DNA of 64,000 nucleotides from Mycobacterium sp. shizuoka-1. GTDB taxonomy: Bacteria > Actinomycetota > Actinomycetes > Mycobacteriales > Mycobacteriaceae. Positions 35,979 to 44,304 of this stretch are shown piece after piece. The position numbers and the translations under genes are program-made. Each line of letters opens with the position of its first letter. The first letter of the stretch is position 1. The notes beneath the pieces were generated by a model. The model ran no database searches, was not told where the DNA came from, and saw nothing but the letters and a program-made list of their open reading frames with translations. The DNA lies in the NCBI RefSeq assembly GCF_002723835.1, contig NZ_BEWG01000022.1:172741-236740 (forward strand), in the 5' to 3' direction.

Positions 35979-37454
35979 ATGGCAACGCAGCTCGACGCGA
36001 TCATCGTCGGCGCCGGTTTCGCGGGAATCGGTGCGGCAATCCAGCTCAAGCGCATGGGGTTCGACAATTTCGTGCTGCTGGACCGCGAGGACGATCTCGG
36101 CGGCACCTGGTATGTCAATCACTACCCCGGGCTGACGGTCGACGTGCCGACCACCACCTATTCCTACTTCTTCGAGCCCAACCCGAACTGGAATCGGCTG
36201 TTCTCCACCGGCGCCGAGATCAAGCAGTACGCCGACAACGTCGCCGACAAGTACGACGTGCGTCGCCACATCCGGTTCAACTCGACCGTCGAAAGCGCCC
36301 GCTGGGACGAGGAAGCCGCGCGCTGGCAGGTAACGCTGGCCGGCGGTGAGACGTTGGCGGCGCGCTACCTGATCACCGCGACCGGCTTCCTGTCCCAGCC
36401 GTTCACCCCGGAGATCCCCGGCATCCACAGCTTCGAGGGCACGATCGTCCACACCGCCGACTGGGACGACAGCTACGACCCGGCCAACCGCAAGATCGGC
36501 ATCATCGGCACCGGGGCCACCGCCGTTCAGCTGATCCCCGAGTTGGCCCGCGACGCCGCCGATCTGACCGTCTATCAGCGCACCGCGATCTACGTGGTGC
36601 CCAAGGTCGACATCAAGTTCTCGGCGCGGGCCAAGCGGCTGTTCGCCCGGGTGCCGGCCACCCAGCGGGCCATCCGCGCGATCACCGATTGGCTCTACGA
36701 GTTCATGATCTCGGTGGGCGTGCTGCGGTTCACCCCGCGCATCACGATCGCCGCCGCCGACCTGGCCAAGATGTGGCGGTTCGCGACGATCCGGGACAAG
36801 GAACTGCGCCGTGAGCTCACCCCGGACTACGACTTCGGCTGCAAGCGGCCAACCTTCTCCAACAAGTACTACCGGGCGTTCACCAAGCCCAATGTGCACC
36901 TGCAGACCAGCGGCATCGACCACATCGAGGCGGACGGGATCGTCGCCAACGACGGCACCAAGGCCGTCATCGACACCTTGGTGCTGGCCACCGGGTATGA
37001 CATCTGGGAAGCGAACTTCCCCGCCTTCGAGGTGATCGGCCGCGATGGACGCAACCTCGGAAAGTGGTGGCGTGACACCCGGTTCCAGGCTTATCAGGGC
37101 GTGGCGGTGCCCTACTTCCCGAACTTCTTGAGCCTGGCCAGCCCGTACGCGTTCCTCGGGTTGAACTTCTTCAACTCGATGGAATACCAGATGCGGCACA
37201 TGGACCGGCTGTTCGGCGAGCTGAAGCGGCGCGGGGCAACCACATTCGAGATCACCGAGGAAGCCAACACCCGGTATCTGGACCGGATGACCGAATTGCT
37301 CGGGGACACTCTGTTCACCCAAGGCAACTGCGCATCGGCGCGGTCGTACTATTTCAATCCCAGTGGTGAGGCGACCCTGCTGCGGCCGATGTCGACGCGT
37401 ACCGCGGTACGCGAAGCCTCGACCTACCCGGTGTCCGATTACCACATCAGGTGA
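35979..37454 (+). CDS. Flavin-containing monooxygenase, Baeyer-Villiger type
   Basis: A 491-residue class B flavoprotein monooxygenase. FAD-binding GAGFAGIGAA (about 11-20), the Baeyer-Villiger-type fingerprint FEGTIVHTADW (FxGxxxHxxxW-like, about 150-160), NADPH-binding GTGATAVQ (about 177-184), and the ATGY motif near 340 are intact. Members insert oxygen into ketones or oxidise heteroatoms; in mycobacteria relatives include EthA- and MymA-type enzymes. The native substrate is unknown. Expression is probably repressor-controlled through the palindrome upstream. A small DoxX-like gene follows. Confidence 0.92.
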   Translation: MATQLDAIIVGAGFAGIGAAIQLKRMGFDNFVLLDREDDLGGTWYVNHYPGLTVDVPTTTYSYFFEPNPNWNRLFSTGAEIKQYADNVADKYDVRRHIRFNSTVESARWDEEAARWQVTLAGGETLAARYLITATGFLSQPFTPEIPGIHSFEGTIVHTADWDDSYDPANRKIGIIGTGATAVQLIPELARDAADLTVYQRTAIYVVPKVDIKFSARAKRLFARVPATQRAIRAITDWLYEFMISVGVLRFTPRITIAAADLAKMWRFATIRDKELRRELTPDYDFGCKRPTFSNKYYRAFTKPNVHLQTSGIDHIEADGIVANDGTKAVIDTLVLATGYDIWEANFPAFEVIGRDGRNLGKWWRDTRFQAYQGVAVPYFPNFLSLASPYAFLGLNFFNSMEYQMRHMDRLFGELKRRGATTFEITEEANTRYLDRMTELLGDTLFTQGNCASARSYYFNPSGEATLLRPMSTRTAVREASTYPVSDYHIR

Positions 37455-37470
37455 GACCGAGAGGATGTCG

Positions 37471-37731
37471 ATGTCTGCAGAGCCGTTGATCAAGCTGACC
37501 GGGGTGGCCGTGGCCCTGACCGGGCTGTCGCACTTCGTGCGCCCGGAGTTGTTCGAATCGGCCACCAAGTCGGCGTTCCCGGAGAACACGCTGCAGCACA
37601 CCTACATCGACGGCGGGATCGAGACCGCAATCGGACTGGCCTTGGTGGCGCCGAAGACCCGCAAGCTGGCGCTGGCCGGATTGCTGGCCTACGGCGCCTA
37701 TCTGGGCGCCAACGTGGCCCGCAATCGCTGA
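37471..37731 (+). CDS. Small DoxX-like membrane protein
   Basis: An 86-residue protein with hydrophobic segments at about 5-22, 46-60 and 63-80, similar to small DoxX/DoxD-type membrane proteins. I chose the ATG at 37471, which has GAGAGG (37459-37464) at a proper distance of six bases; the ATG at 37465 is too close to it. It lies 16 bases after the monooxygenase stop and is likely co-transcribed. Function unknown. Confidence 0.7.
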   Translation: MSAEPLIKLTGVAVALTGLSHFVRPELFESATKSAFPENTLQHTYIDGGIETAIGLALVAPKTRKLALAGLLAYGAYLGANVARNR

Positions 37732-37759
37732 GCTCTTCAAGATCACAGTTCCGACAAGA

Positions 37760-37781
37760 TTGACGACGCCGTCAACTTTTT
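37760..37781 (+). terminator. Hairpin followed by T5: intrinsic-terminator-like (first of two)
   Basis: TTGACG-ACGC-CGTCAA, a perfect 6-bp stem with 4-base loop, followed by CTTTTT. It is 28 bases past the DoxX-like stop and likely ends the monooxygenase transcript. Confidence 0.55.
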
Positions 37782-37800
37782 GCCTTACATTGGTCGGGCA

Positions 37801-37826
37801 CGGCGACGCGTACGTCGTTGGTTTTT
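37801..37826 (+). terminator. Hairpin followed by T5: intrinsic-terminator-like (second of two)
   Basis: CGGCGACG-CGTA-CGTCGTTG forms an 8-bp stem, two pairs of which are G-U, followed by GTTTTT. With the hairpin 20 bases upstream it makes a tandem terminator. Confidence 0.5.
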
Positions 37827-37861
37827 GAGGATGCCACGCGAAATGGGTCGGGGGACCGTGC

Positions 37862-37903
37862 CGGACCGGCCTGGGCGCGGGCGACCGTGCCCAAGCCGGT
37901 CCG
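37862..37903. other. Long stem-loop before amino-acid permease gene
   Basis: CGGACCGGC (37862-37870) pairs perfectly with GCCGGTCCG (37895-37903); after a single C-A mismatch, TGGGC pairs with GCCCA (37872-37876 with 37889-37893), leaving a 12-base loop. It lies 30 bases before the permease start. A -10-like box at 37921 would put it upstream of the transcript, where it would be an operator or a third terminator stem. If transcription starts further upstream, it would be a structured leader. It has no T tract and matches no riboswitch I recognise. Confidence 0.5.
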
Positions 37904-37920
37904 CATTCATCTTGGCCGTC

Positions 37921-37926
37921 TAGCAT
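37921..37926 (+). promoter_or_regulatory. Putative -10 box of amino-acid permease gene (leaderless)
   Basis: TAGCAT followed by seven bases and the GTG at 37934. Confidence 0.45.
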
Positions 37927-37933
37927 CCCGCGC

Positions 37934-39142
37934 GTGAACAACCTGGCGCGCCGCCTCGGTACCACCGACGCCGTGATCATCGGGCTCGGTTCGATGGTCG
38001 GGGCCGGAATCTTCGTCGCGCTGACCCCGGCGGCAGCCGCGGCGGGGTCCTGGCTGCTGGTCGGCCTGGCACTGGCCGGCGCGGTCGCCTACTGCAACGC
38101 GATGTCCTCGGCGTGGCTGGCGGCGCGCTACCCGCAATCCGGTGGCACCTACGTCTACGGCCGCGAGCGACTCGGTGATTTCTGGGGCTACCTCGCCGGC
38201 TGGAGCTTCGTGGTCGGCAAGACCGCCTCCTGCGCCGCGATGGCACTGACCGTCGGGTTCTACGTGTGGCCGGCCTATGCGCATGCGGTGGCGGTCGCCG
38301 CGGTGGTGGCGCTCACGGCCGTCAACTATCGCGGGATCCAGAAGTCGGCACTGCTGACCCGGATCATCGTCGCCGTCGTGCTCGCAGTGCTGGCCGCGGT
38401 CGTGGTGATCGTGACGGCCTCCGGGCGTACCGACGTCGGGAACCTGCGACTCGGTGACGCAACGGTTCTCGGGGTGCTGCAGGCCGCCGGGCTGTTGTTC
38501 TTCGCCTTCGCCGGTTACGCACGGATCGCCACCCTCGGCGAGGAGGTGCGCGACCCCGCGCGCACGATCCCTCGGGCGATTCCGCTGGCATTGGGGCTTG
38601 CCCTGGTGGTCTATGCCGCGGTTGCCGTGACTGTGCTTTCGGTGCTCGGCGCCGACGGATTGACAACGGCGGCAGCACCATTGGCCGAGGCGGTGGGCGC
38701 GGCCGGTGCCGGTGGCTTCGAACCGGTGGTGCGGGTCGGCGCCGCGGTGGCGGCACTGGGCTCGCTGCTGTCGCTGATTCTCGGCGTGTCCCGCACCTCG
38801 CTGGCGATGGCGCGCGACAACCACCTGCCGGCCGGGCTGGCCGTCGTCCATCCCCGTTTCGGGGTGCCGCACCGCGCAGAAGTCGCGGTCGGAGTGGTCG
38901 TCGCGGTGCTGGCCGCGGTGGCCGACGTGCGTGGGGTGATCGGCTTCTCGTCGTTCGCGGTGCTGGTGTACTACGCGATCGCCAACGCCTCGGCGTGGAC
39001 GCTCGGCCGCCGCCTGGTACCCGCACTGGGGTTCATCGGCTGCCTGGTCCTTGCCGTCGCATTGCCGCTGGGCGCAGTGGTCGCCGGCCTGGCGGTGCTC
39101 ACGCTCGGTGCGTTGATCTACGCCGTGCGCCGGTTACGGTAG
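37934..39142 (+). CDS. APC-superfamily amino-acid permease
   Basis: A 402-residue transporter with about 12 membrane helices. The first helix carries GLGSMVGAGIFVALTPAAAAAG (about 17-38), the unwound substrate-binding site of APC permeases; FAFAGYARIATLGEEVRDPARTIPRAI (about 191-217) is the conserved helix 6 and following loop. Somewhat short for the family (usually 430-480), with helix 12 reaching the C-terminus. GTG start at 37934. Its 3' end overlaps the convergent SulP gene by 25 bases. The 202-base gap upstream carries three hairpins. Confidence 0.88.
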   Translation: MNNLARRLGTTDAVIIGLGSMVGAGIFVALTPAAAAAGSWLLVGLALAGAVAYCNAMSSAWLAARYPQSGGTYVYGRERLGDFWGYLAGWSFVVGKTASCAAMALTVGFYVWPAYAHAVAVAAVVALTAVNYRGIQKSALLTRIIVAVVLAVLAAVVVIVTASGRTDVGNLRLGDATVLGVLQAAGLLFFAFAGYARIATLGEEVRDPARTIPRAIPLALGLALVVYAAVAVTVLSVLGADGLTTAAAPLAEAVGAAGAGGFEPVVRVGAAVAALGSLLSLILGVSRTSLAMARDNHLPAGLAVVHPRFGVPHRAEVAVGVVVAVLAAVADVRGVIGFSSFAVLVYYAIANASAWTLGRRLVPALGFIGCLVLAVALPLGAVVAGLAVLTLGALIYAVRRLR

Positions 39143-40797
39143 GCCTCCACCGCAGTGGGCAGCGTCATGAAGATGTGGTCCTCGCCGATCTTGTCGAGCA
39201 GACCGGCCGCCTGCAGCGCCTCCCGCAGATGCCAGGTCACCCGGGCCATCCCGAACTCGATGCCGCGACGGTTGAGTTCCATCCGCAGCTGGTCCAGGAC
39301 ATCGAGCGCGGTGAGGTCTACCTCGACGTTGGCCTCGGCATTGACCACGAACCATTCGACGGGGTCCGGATTGTCGTCGACCGCCGCCAGTGCTCTGGTA
39401 CGAAAATTCTCGGCGTTGGCGAAGAACAGCGGGGCGTCGTAGCGGTAGATCAGCAAGCCCGGCTCCAGACGGGCTTGCGGGTAGTCGTCGATGTCGTGCA
39501 TTCCGGGAACGCCGGGCACGAACCCGAGCACGCTGTCGTGCGGGCGGGCCACCCGCCGCAGCAGGTCCAGAATAGACAAGCCCACCGCGGCCAGCACCCC
39601 GTAGAGCACGCCGAGGCCGAGAACGCCCGCTGCAGTGAGCACGGCCAGCACCAGCTCGCTGCGGCGAAACATCGCCAGCCGGCGGTATTCGGCCACGTCG
39701 ATGAGCCGCAGCGCGGCGAAGATCACCAGTGCCCCCAGCGCCGCGGTGGGGAATTGGGCTAGCACACCGTGGGCGCTGACGGTGACGATCACCAGAACAC
39801 CCAGGGCGACAACGGAATACAGTTGAGTTCGACTGCCAACCAGATCGCCGACGGCGGTGCGGCTGCCGCTGCAGCTGACCGGCAGGCCGTGAGAAAGGCC
39901 GGCACCCAGGTTGCAGGCGCCCAGGGCCCGCAGCTCGGCGTTGGCGTCGATGCGTTGACCTTTGCGGGCGGCGAAAGTCCGTGCGGTCAGCACGTTGTCG
40001 GAGAAGCCGACGATCGCGATACCGCCGGCCGCGGCCGCCAGTGTCCCCACATCGTGCCACGGGATGCCGGTGAATCCGAACGGTGGCAGACCGGCCGGGA
40101 CGTCGCCGATCACCCGAATGCCGTAGTGGTCCAACGAGAAGACCGCCACCGCCACAGTGGCTGCCAGCATGGCGATCAGCGGCCCCGGCGAGCGGGGGAA
40201 CACTCGGGCCAGCCCGAACAGCACCGCAAGCACGGCTGCCGAGAACACCACCGTCGGCCAGTGCGGCTCCCCGACGACGTGGGCCAGCGAGCGGATCTGC
40301 TCGACGAACTCGTCGCCGGTGACGGGCACGCCGATGACCTTGCCCGCCTGGCTCGCGATCATGATGACCGCAACCCCGGTCATATAGCCGACCAGCACCG
40401 GCCGAGACAGCAGGTCGGCCAGGAAGCCCAGCCGCACCAGTCCACCGGCCAGACAGATCACGCCCACCAGTAGTGCCAGCACCGCGGCCAGCGCGGCGTA
40501 TCGCCCGGCGTCCCCGGCGGCCAACGGGGCCAGCGCGGTCGCGGTCATCAAGGCCGTGGTGGACTCCGGCCCTGCCGACAACTGCCGAGACGTGCCGAGC
40601 AGCGCATACACCGCCAGCGGCGCCAGCGCGGCCCACAACCCCACCACGGCGGGCAGTCCCGCTACCGTCGCGTACGCCATCACCTGAGGGATCAGGTAGG
40701 CGGCCACGGTCAGGCCGGCGACGACGTCCCCGCGCAGCCAGGACCGCCGGTAGCCGCGAAACTGTTCCAGCCCGGGTGCGACGGCGCTCCAGTTCAT
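39118..40797 (-). CDS. SulP-family anion (sulfate) transporter with STAS domain
   Basis: A 559-residue SLC26/SulP protein. The membrane part (about 1-415) starts with LRGDVVAGLTVAAYLIPQVMAYATVAGLP, the sulfate-transporter signature, and has about 12-14 helices; the C-terminal about 430-550 is a STAS domain with the central NAEANVEVDLTALDVLDQLRMEL. Substrates of the family are sulfate, bicarbonate or other anions. I chose the ATG at 40797 because the longer frame to 41070 overlaps the divergent uracil permease gene. Confidence 0.9.
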   Translation of the reverse strand: MNWSAVAPGLEQFRGYRRSWLRGDVVAGLTVAAYLIPQVMAYATVAGLPAVVGLWAALAPLAVYALLGTSRQLSAGPESTTALMTATALAPLAAGDAGRYAALAAVLALLVGVICLAGGLVRLGFLADLLSRPVLVGYMTGVAVIMIASQAGKVIGVPVTGDEFVEQIRSLAHVVGEPHWPTVVFSAAVLAVLFGLARVFPRSPGPLIAMLAATVAVAVFSLDHYGIRVIGDVPAGLPPFGFTGIPWHDVGTLAAAAGGIAIVGFSDNVLTARTFAARKGQRIDANAELRALGACNLGAGLSHGLPVSCSGSRTAVGDLVGSRTQLYSVVALGVLVIVTVSAHGVLAQFPTAALGALVIFAALRLIDVAEYRRLAMFRRSELVLAVLTAAGVLGLGVLYGVLAAVGLSILDLLRRVARPHDSVLGFVPGVPGMHDIDDYPQARLEPGLLIYRYDAPLFFANAENFRTRALAAVDDNPDPVEWFVVNAEANVEVDLTALDVLDQLRMELNRRGIEFGMARVTWHLREALQAAGLLDKIGEDHIFMTLPTAVEAYRNRRTA

Positions 40798-40843
40798 CCG
40801 TCTAGCATGCGCGGCGCGCCCGCATGCGGTTGAGTTTCCAAGC

Positions 40844-42112
40844 GTGATTCCGATGACGTGGACGCCGGTTGACAACCGCCCCGACGAGACCTTCGTCGTG
40901 GCGCCGCACGAACGACTGAGTTGGCCCCGCACGCTGGGGATCGGCGCCCAGCACGTGGTCGCGATGTTCGGCGCCACGTTCCTGGTGCCGGTGCTGACCG
41001 GCTTCCCGCCGGCCACCACGCTGCTGTTTTCCGGAATCGGCACACTGCTGTTCCTGGTGATCACCGGCAACCGGCTGCCGAGTTATCTGGGTTCCAGCTT
41101 CTCGGTGATCGCTCCGGTTACCGCGGCGGTCGCCTCGCACGGGGCGGGCAGCGCGCTGGGCGGGCTGATCGCGGTCGGGGCGTTGCTGATCGGAATCGGC
41201 CTGGTCGTGCAGCTGGCTGGGACGCACTGGATCGAGGTCGCCCTGCCGCCGGTGGTCACCGGCGCCATCGTCGCGCTGATCGGGTTCAACCTGGCGCCGG
41301 CGGCCAAGACGAACTTCGAGAAGGGCCCGCTGGTTGGCGTCGTCACGCTGGTGCTGCTGGTCGCCGCGCTGGCGTTCTTTCGTGGCATCATCGGGCGACT
41401 GGCGATCTTCCTGGCGGTGGTCGCGGGCTATCTGCTCGCGTTGGCCCTCGGCGACGTGGACACCTCGGGCATCGCCGCGGCCGGCTGGATCGGACTGCCG
41501 ACTTTCCAGACGCCGACGCTGAACCTGTCGGTGCTGCCGATGTTCCTGCCGGCGGTGATCGCGCTGGTGGCCGAGAACATCGGGCATGTGAAGTCGGTGG
41601 GGCAGATGACCGGCGTCGACACCGACCCGCTGACCGGTCGCGCACTGGCCGCCGACGGGGTCGCGACGGTGCTGGCGGGTCTCGGTGGCGGGTCGGCCAC
41701 CACCACTTACGCCGAGAACATCGGGGTGATGGCCGCGACCCGCGTCTACTCCACCGCGGCCTATTGGGTGGCCGGCGTGACGGCGATCGTTCTGGCGTTG
41801 TGCCCCAAGGTCGGTGCCACCATCTCGGCGATTCCGCCCGGTGTGCTCGGCGGTGCCACCATCGTGCTCTACGGGCTCGTCGGCGTGCTGGGCGTGCGGA
41901 TCTGGCTGACCAATCAGGTGGACTTCGGCCTGCCGATCAACCAGATGACCGCGGCGATCGCCTTGATCATCGGGATCGCCGACTTCACCTGGACGCTCGG
42001 CACGTTGACGTTCACCGGTATCGCGCTGGGCTCGATCGCGGCGCTGGTCGTGTACCACGGCATGCGAGGGCTGGGCGTGCTGCGCGGGGCCCGTGGGGCC
42101 CCTGGGCGATGA
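40844..42112 (+). CDS. Uracil/xanthine permease (NCS2 family)
   Basis: A 422-residue transporter with 14 helices of the UraA type. The NCS2 segments GAQHVVAMFGATFLVPVLTGFPP (about 34-56) and ALVAENIGHVKSVGQMTGVD (about 241-260), with the conserved glutamate, are present. It is expected to import uracil with protons. GTG at 40844 or ATG at 40853 may be the start; the first three residues do not matter to the fold. The stop overlaps the next gene by four bases (ATGA). Confidence 0.88.
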   Translation: MIPMTWTPVDNRPDETFVVAPHERLSWPRTLGIGAQHVVAMFGATFLVPVLTGFPPATTLLFSGIGTLLFLVITGNRLPSYLGSSFSVIAPVTAAVASHGAGSALGGLIAVGALLIGIGLVVQLAGTHWIEVALPPVVTGAIVALIGFNLAPAAKTNFEKGPLVGVVTLVLLVAALAFFRGIIGRLAIFLAVVAGYLLALALGDVDTSGIAAAGWIGLPTFQTPTLNLSVLPMFLPAVIALVAENIGHVKSVGQMTGVDTDPLTGRALAADGVATVLAGLGGGSATTTYAENIGVMAATRVYSTAAYWVAGVTAIVLALCPKVGATISAIPPGVLGGATIVLYGLVGVLGVRIWLTNQVDFGLPINQMTAAIALIIGIADFTWTLGTLTFTGIALGSIAALVVYHGMRGLGVLRGARGAPGR

Positions 42113-42741
42113 TCGAGCGGCTGTACGCGGCCTTCGCCGGGTACGGTTTCCCCGCCGGTCTGCAGGTGTGCGAGCAGTGCGGCCCGCAATGGTCGGCCGC
42201 CGAGATCCGGGCGACCCCGCTGCGTTCGCTGTCGCTCATGCAGCTGGAAGCTGTCCATGTGATGTCGTTGGGCGACAACGACTTCCGGTATTTCTTCCCG
42301 CGGCTGATCGATGCGCTGCTCGCGGAGCCGTCGCCGGTGTTCGCCTTCGACCTGCGCGGCCTACGCCGACGCGTGCCGTCATGGCCGGCAGCGGAATCCG
42401 CAGCGGTCGCCGAGCTGGTGGACTCCCTGTGGGTCGCCCTGCTCAACAGCTACCCAGCCGCGCTGGGTTATTTCTCCGACAGCCCGACACTCATCGACTT
42501 CACCTACTGGAGTGACCAACCACTGCGGCCGCAGCTGGCGCGCTGGCAGTCGATGGACACCGCGCCTGCCGCCGAGCACCTCGCCGAACTGGTGGAGTGG
42601 GCGTTCACCGTGCGCGAGCCGATCGAGCCGGCAGTCAAGGAGCCGGTGTTGCACTGGCTGCGACTGCCGGTCATCGGCGAACGCCTCCGCCGCGCCGGCC
42701 TGGCGCGTGCAGAGGAGCTGTGGCGAGTCTGCGGACGCTGA
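42109..42741 (+). CDS. Hypothetical protein coupled to uracil permease
   Basis: A 210-residue soluble, mostly helical protein that I do not recognise. It has a CEQC pair (about 21-24), a FRYFFPRLIDALL segment and many Trp residues, with no signal peptide or membrane helix. The ATG at 42109 overlaps the permease stop, so it is translated with the transporter and is likely to act with it, for example in uptake control or use of the imported base (inference). The codon usage is like its neighbours. Confidence 0.72.
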   Translation: MIERLYAAFAGYGFPAGLQVCEQCGPQWSAAEIRATPLRSLSLMQLEAVHVMSLGDNDFRYFFPRLIDALLAEPSPVFAFDLRGLRRRVPSWPAAESAAVAELVDSLWVALLNSYPAALGYFSDSPTLIDFTYWSDQPLRPQLARWQSMDTAPAAEHLAELVEWAFTVREPIEPAVKEPVLHWLRLPVIGERLRRAGLARAEELWRVCGR

Positions 42742-42762
42742 TCTTCGATCGCCGACGATGAA

Positions 42763-44256
42763 CTAGGAGACCGTGCCCGCGTGCCGGGTGCGGTCCTCGC
42801 GGATCGGAATCCCGTTGCGGCCCTCCATGTCCTGGGCATACAGGCCGGCCGAGAACGCCACCCCGCCGCCGAGGATGCCCAGTGCGGTGCGGTCGATGTG
42901 GGCCAGGGTGTCGGTGTTCTTGTGGTAGTTCGGATCGAACGGCGCATCGGCGGTACCGCCCCACAGCTTCTGCTGATCGGCGGTCTTGTTCTCTTCGGCG
43001 CCGGAGAACAGGCCGCCGGACGGGATCCCGGCCATGGTGAAGGCGTCGTAGTCCGACCGGCCGTCGAACGAGGTGTCCTGGGCGGTCTTTCCGGCTGACT
43101 GGAGGTAGGCGACCAAACTGCGCTCGATGCCGGCCGACCCCTCCGGCACCCGCGGCACCCGCTCGTTGCGGCCCGGTGCGGTGGACTGGTCACCGTCGTA
43201 GGTGAAGTAGCCGGGGTTGGGTGAGCCGATCATGTCGTAGTTCAGGTACAGCGCGATGTCCTTGAGTTGGTCGACCGTCAGCGACTCGACGTACTTGCTC
43301 GACCCGATGGTGCCGAGTTCTTCGGCTCCCCAGAACGCAACGCGCACCGCGTTTTTCACATCCGGGGTGGGGCCCAGCTGCACGGCGGTCTCCAGCACCG
43401 CGGCCACTCCCGAGCCATTGTCGTTGATGCCGGGCCCCTCGGGGACGCTGTCCAGGTGCGCGCCGACCATCACGACGTTGCCGGTGGACCCGGTCTTGGT
43501 CTGGGCGATCACATTGCGCGCGTTGATCTCCTGGGTGCCGGCCTCCAGGATGAGCGTCGTCGGCCCCGGGTTGGCGCGCAGCCGCGCCCCGTCGGCCTTG
43601 CTGACACCGACCACCGGGATCGCGACATCGGTGTCCTCGCCGAGGGTGGCCCCCATGAACTTCTCGTCGACGTTGTTGGCGATGACCATGGCGACCGCAC
43701 CCAGTTTGGCGCCGATGGCCTGCTTGTCGGCGAACGGGCAACTGCCCCGGTCGACCAGGATCACCGCGCCCTTGACCGGCAGGCCGTCGTAGTCGGCCGG
43801 GGCGCAGCCGGGCGTGTCGTCGGCGGGTGCGACCACCAGCGGTCCGCTGACGCCCTGCGGTGGCGTGCCGAGGCTGAACTCGGCGGCGGTGGCCTCCACG
43901 GGGACGCCGCCGACCCGCAGGTCGGGCTTGCCTGCCTTGAACACGCGGGCTTGGAACTCCGGGGTCTGCACGTCGAACCCCTTGGCGCGCAGCACGCCGA
44001 CCACGTAGTCGACGCTGGCGTCGAACCCCGGGGTGCCTACCGCCCTGGTGCCGTTGTGGGCATCGGCGATGTCCTGCAGCTTCTGCAAATGCGCCATCAT
44101 GGCGTCGGTGGTGACCTGCTTGCGCAGTCCGTCGGCGAACTGCGCGGCCGGTTTGCCCGCGGCGACCGGCTGGCCGGAATCGGCCGCACGGTCACATCCC
44201 GCCACGGCGACAACGGAGACCGCGAACGCCGCCGCGGCCAACTGTCTGTGCTTCAT
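42763..44256 (-). CDS. lpqL: Lipoprotein aminopeptidase LpqL (M28 family)
   Basis: A 497-residue exported zinc aminopeptidase. Lipobox VAGC (Cys21) follows a typical signal peptide. A PA domain lies at about 130-230, inserted before the M28 catalytic core. Zn-binding residues are seen in MVGAHLDSV (about 266-274), NDNGSG, AEELG (Glu pair) and NYHKNTD near 445. The homologue in M. tuberculosis is Rv0418 and this position next to the thi genes is conserved. A leaderless promoter box precedes it. Confidence 0.93.
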   Translation of the reverse strand: MKHRQLAAAAFAVSVVAVAGCDRAADSGQPVAAGKPAAQFADGLRKQVTTDAMMAHLQKLQDIADAHNGTRAVGTPGFDASVDYVVGVLRAKGFDVQTPEFQARVFKAGKPDLRVGGVPVEATAAEFSLGTPPQGVSGPLVVAPADDTPGCAPADYDGLPVKGAVILVDRGSCPFADKQAIGAKLGAVAMVIANNVDEKFMGATLGEDTDVAIPVVGVSKADGARLRANPGPTTLILEAGTQEINARNVIAQTKTGSTGNVVMVGAHLDSVPEGPGINDNGSGVAAVLETAVQLGPTPDVKNAVRVAFWGAEELGTIGSSKYVESLTVDQLKDIALYLNYDMIGSPNPGYFTYDGDQSTAPGRNERVPRVPEGSAGIERSLVAYLQSAGKTAQDTSFDGRSDYDAFTMAGIPSGGLFSGAEENKTADQQKLWGGTADAPFDPNYHKNTDTLAHIDRTALGILGGGVAFSAGLYAQDMEGRNGIPIREDRTRHAGTVS

Positions 44257-44263
44257 CGCGCCC

Positions 44264-44269
44264 AGGTTA
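44264..44269 (-). promoter_or_regulatory. -10 box of lpqL (leaderless)
   Basis: TAACCT on the minus strand, seven bases before the lpqL ATG at 44256. The divergent permease gene starts 35 bases away. Confidence 0.5.
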
Positions 44270-44304
44270 GACGCATTGCCGGATCCGCAGGTGGAGGTGG
44301 CACC

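Noticed and set aside
37862..37903. The long stem-loop as a known riboswitch (c-di-AMP, guanidine, ZTP or similar)
   Set aside because: I compared the conserved core sequences I know and none fits. Left as an unassigned structure.
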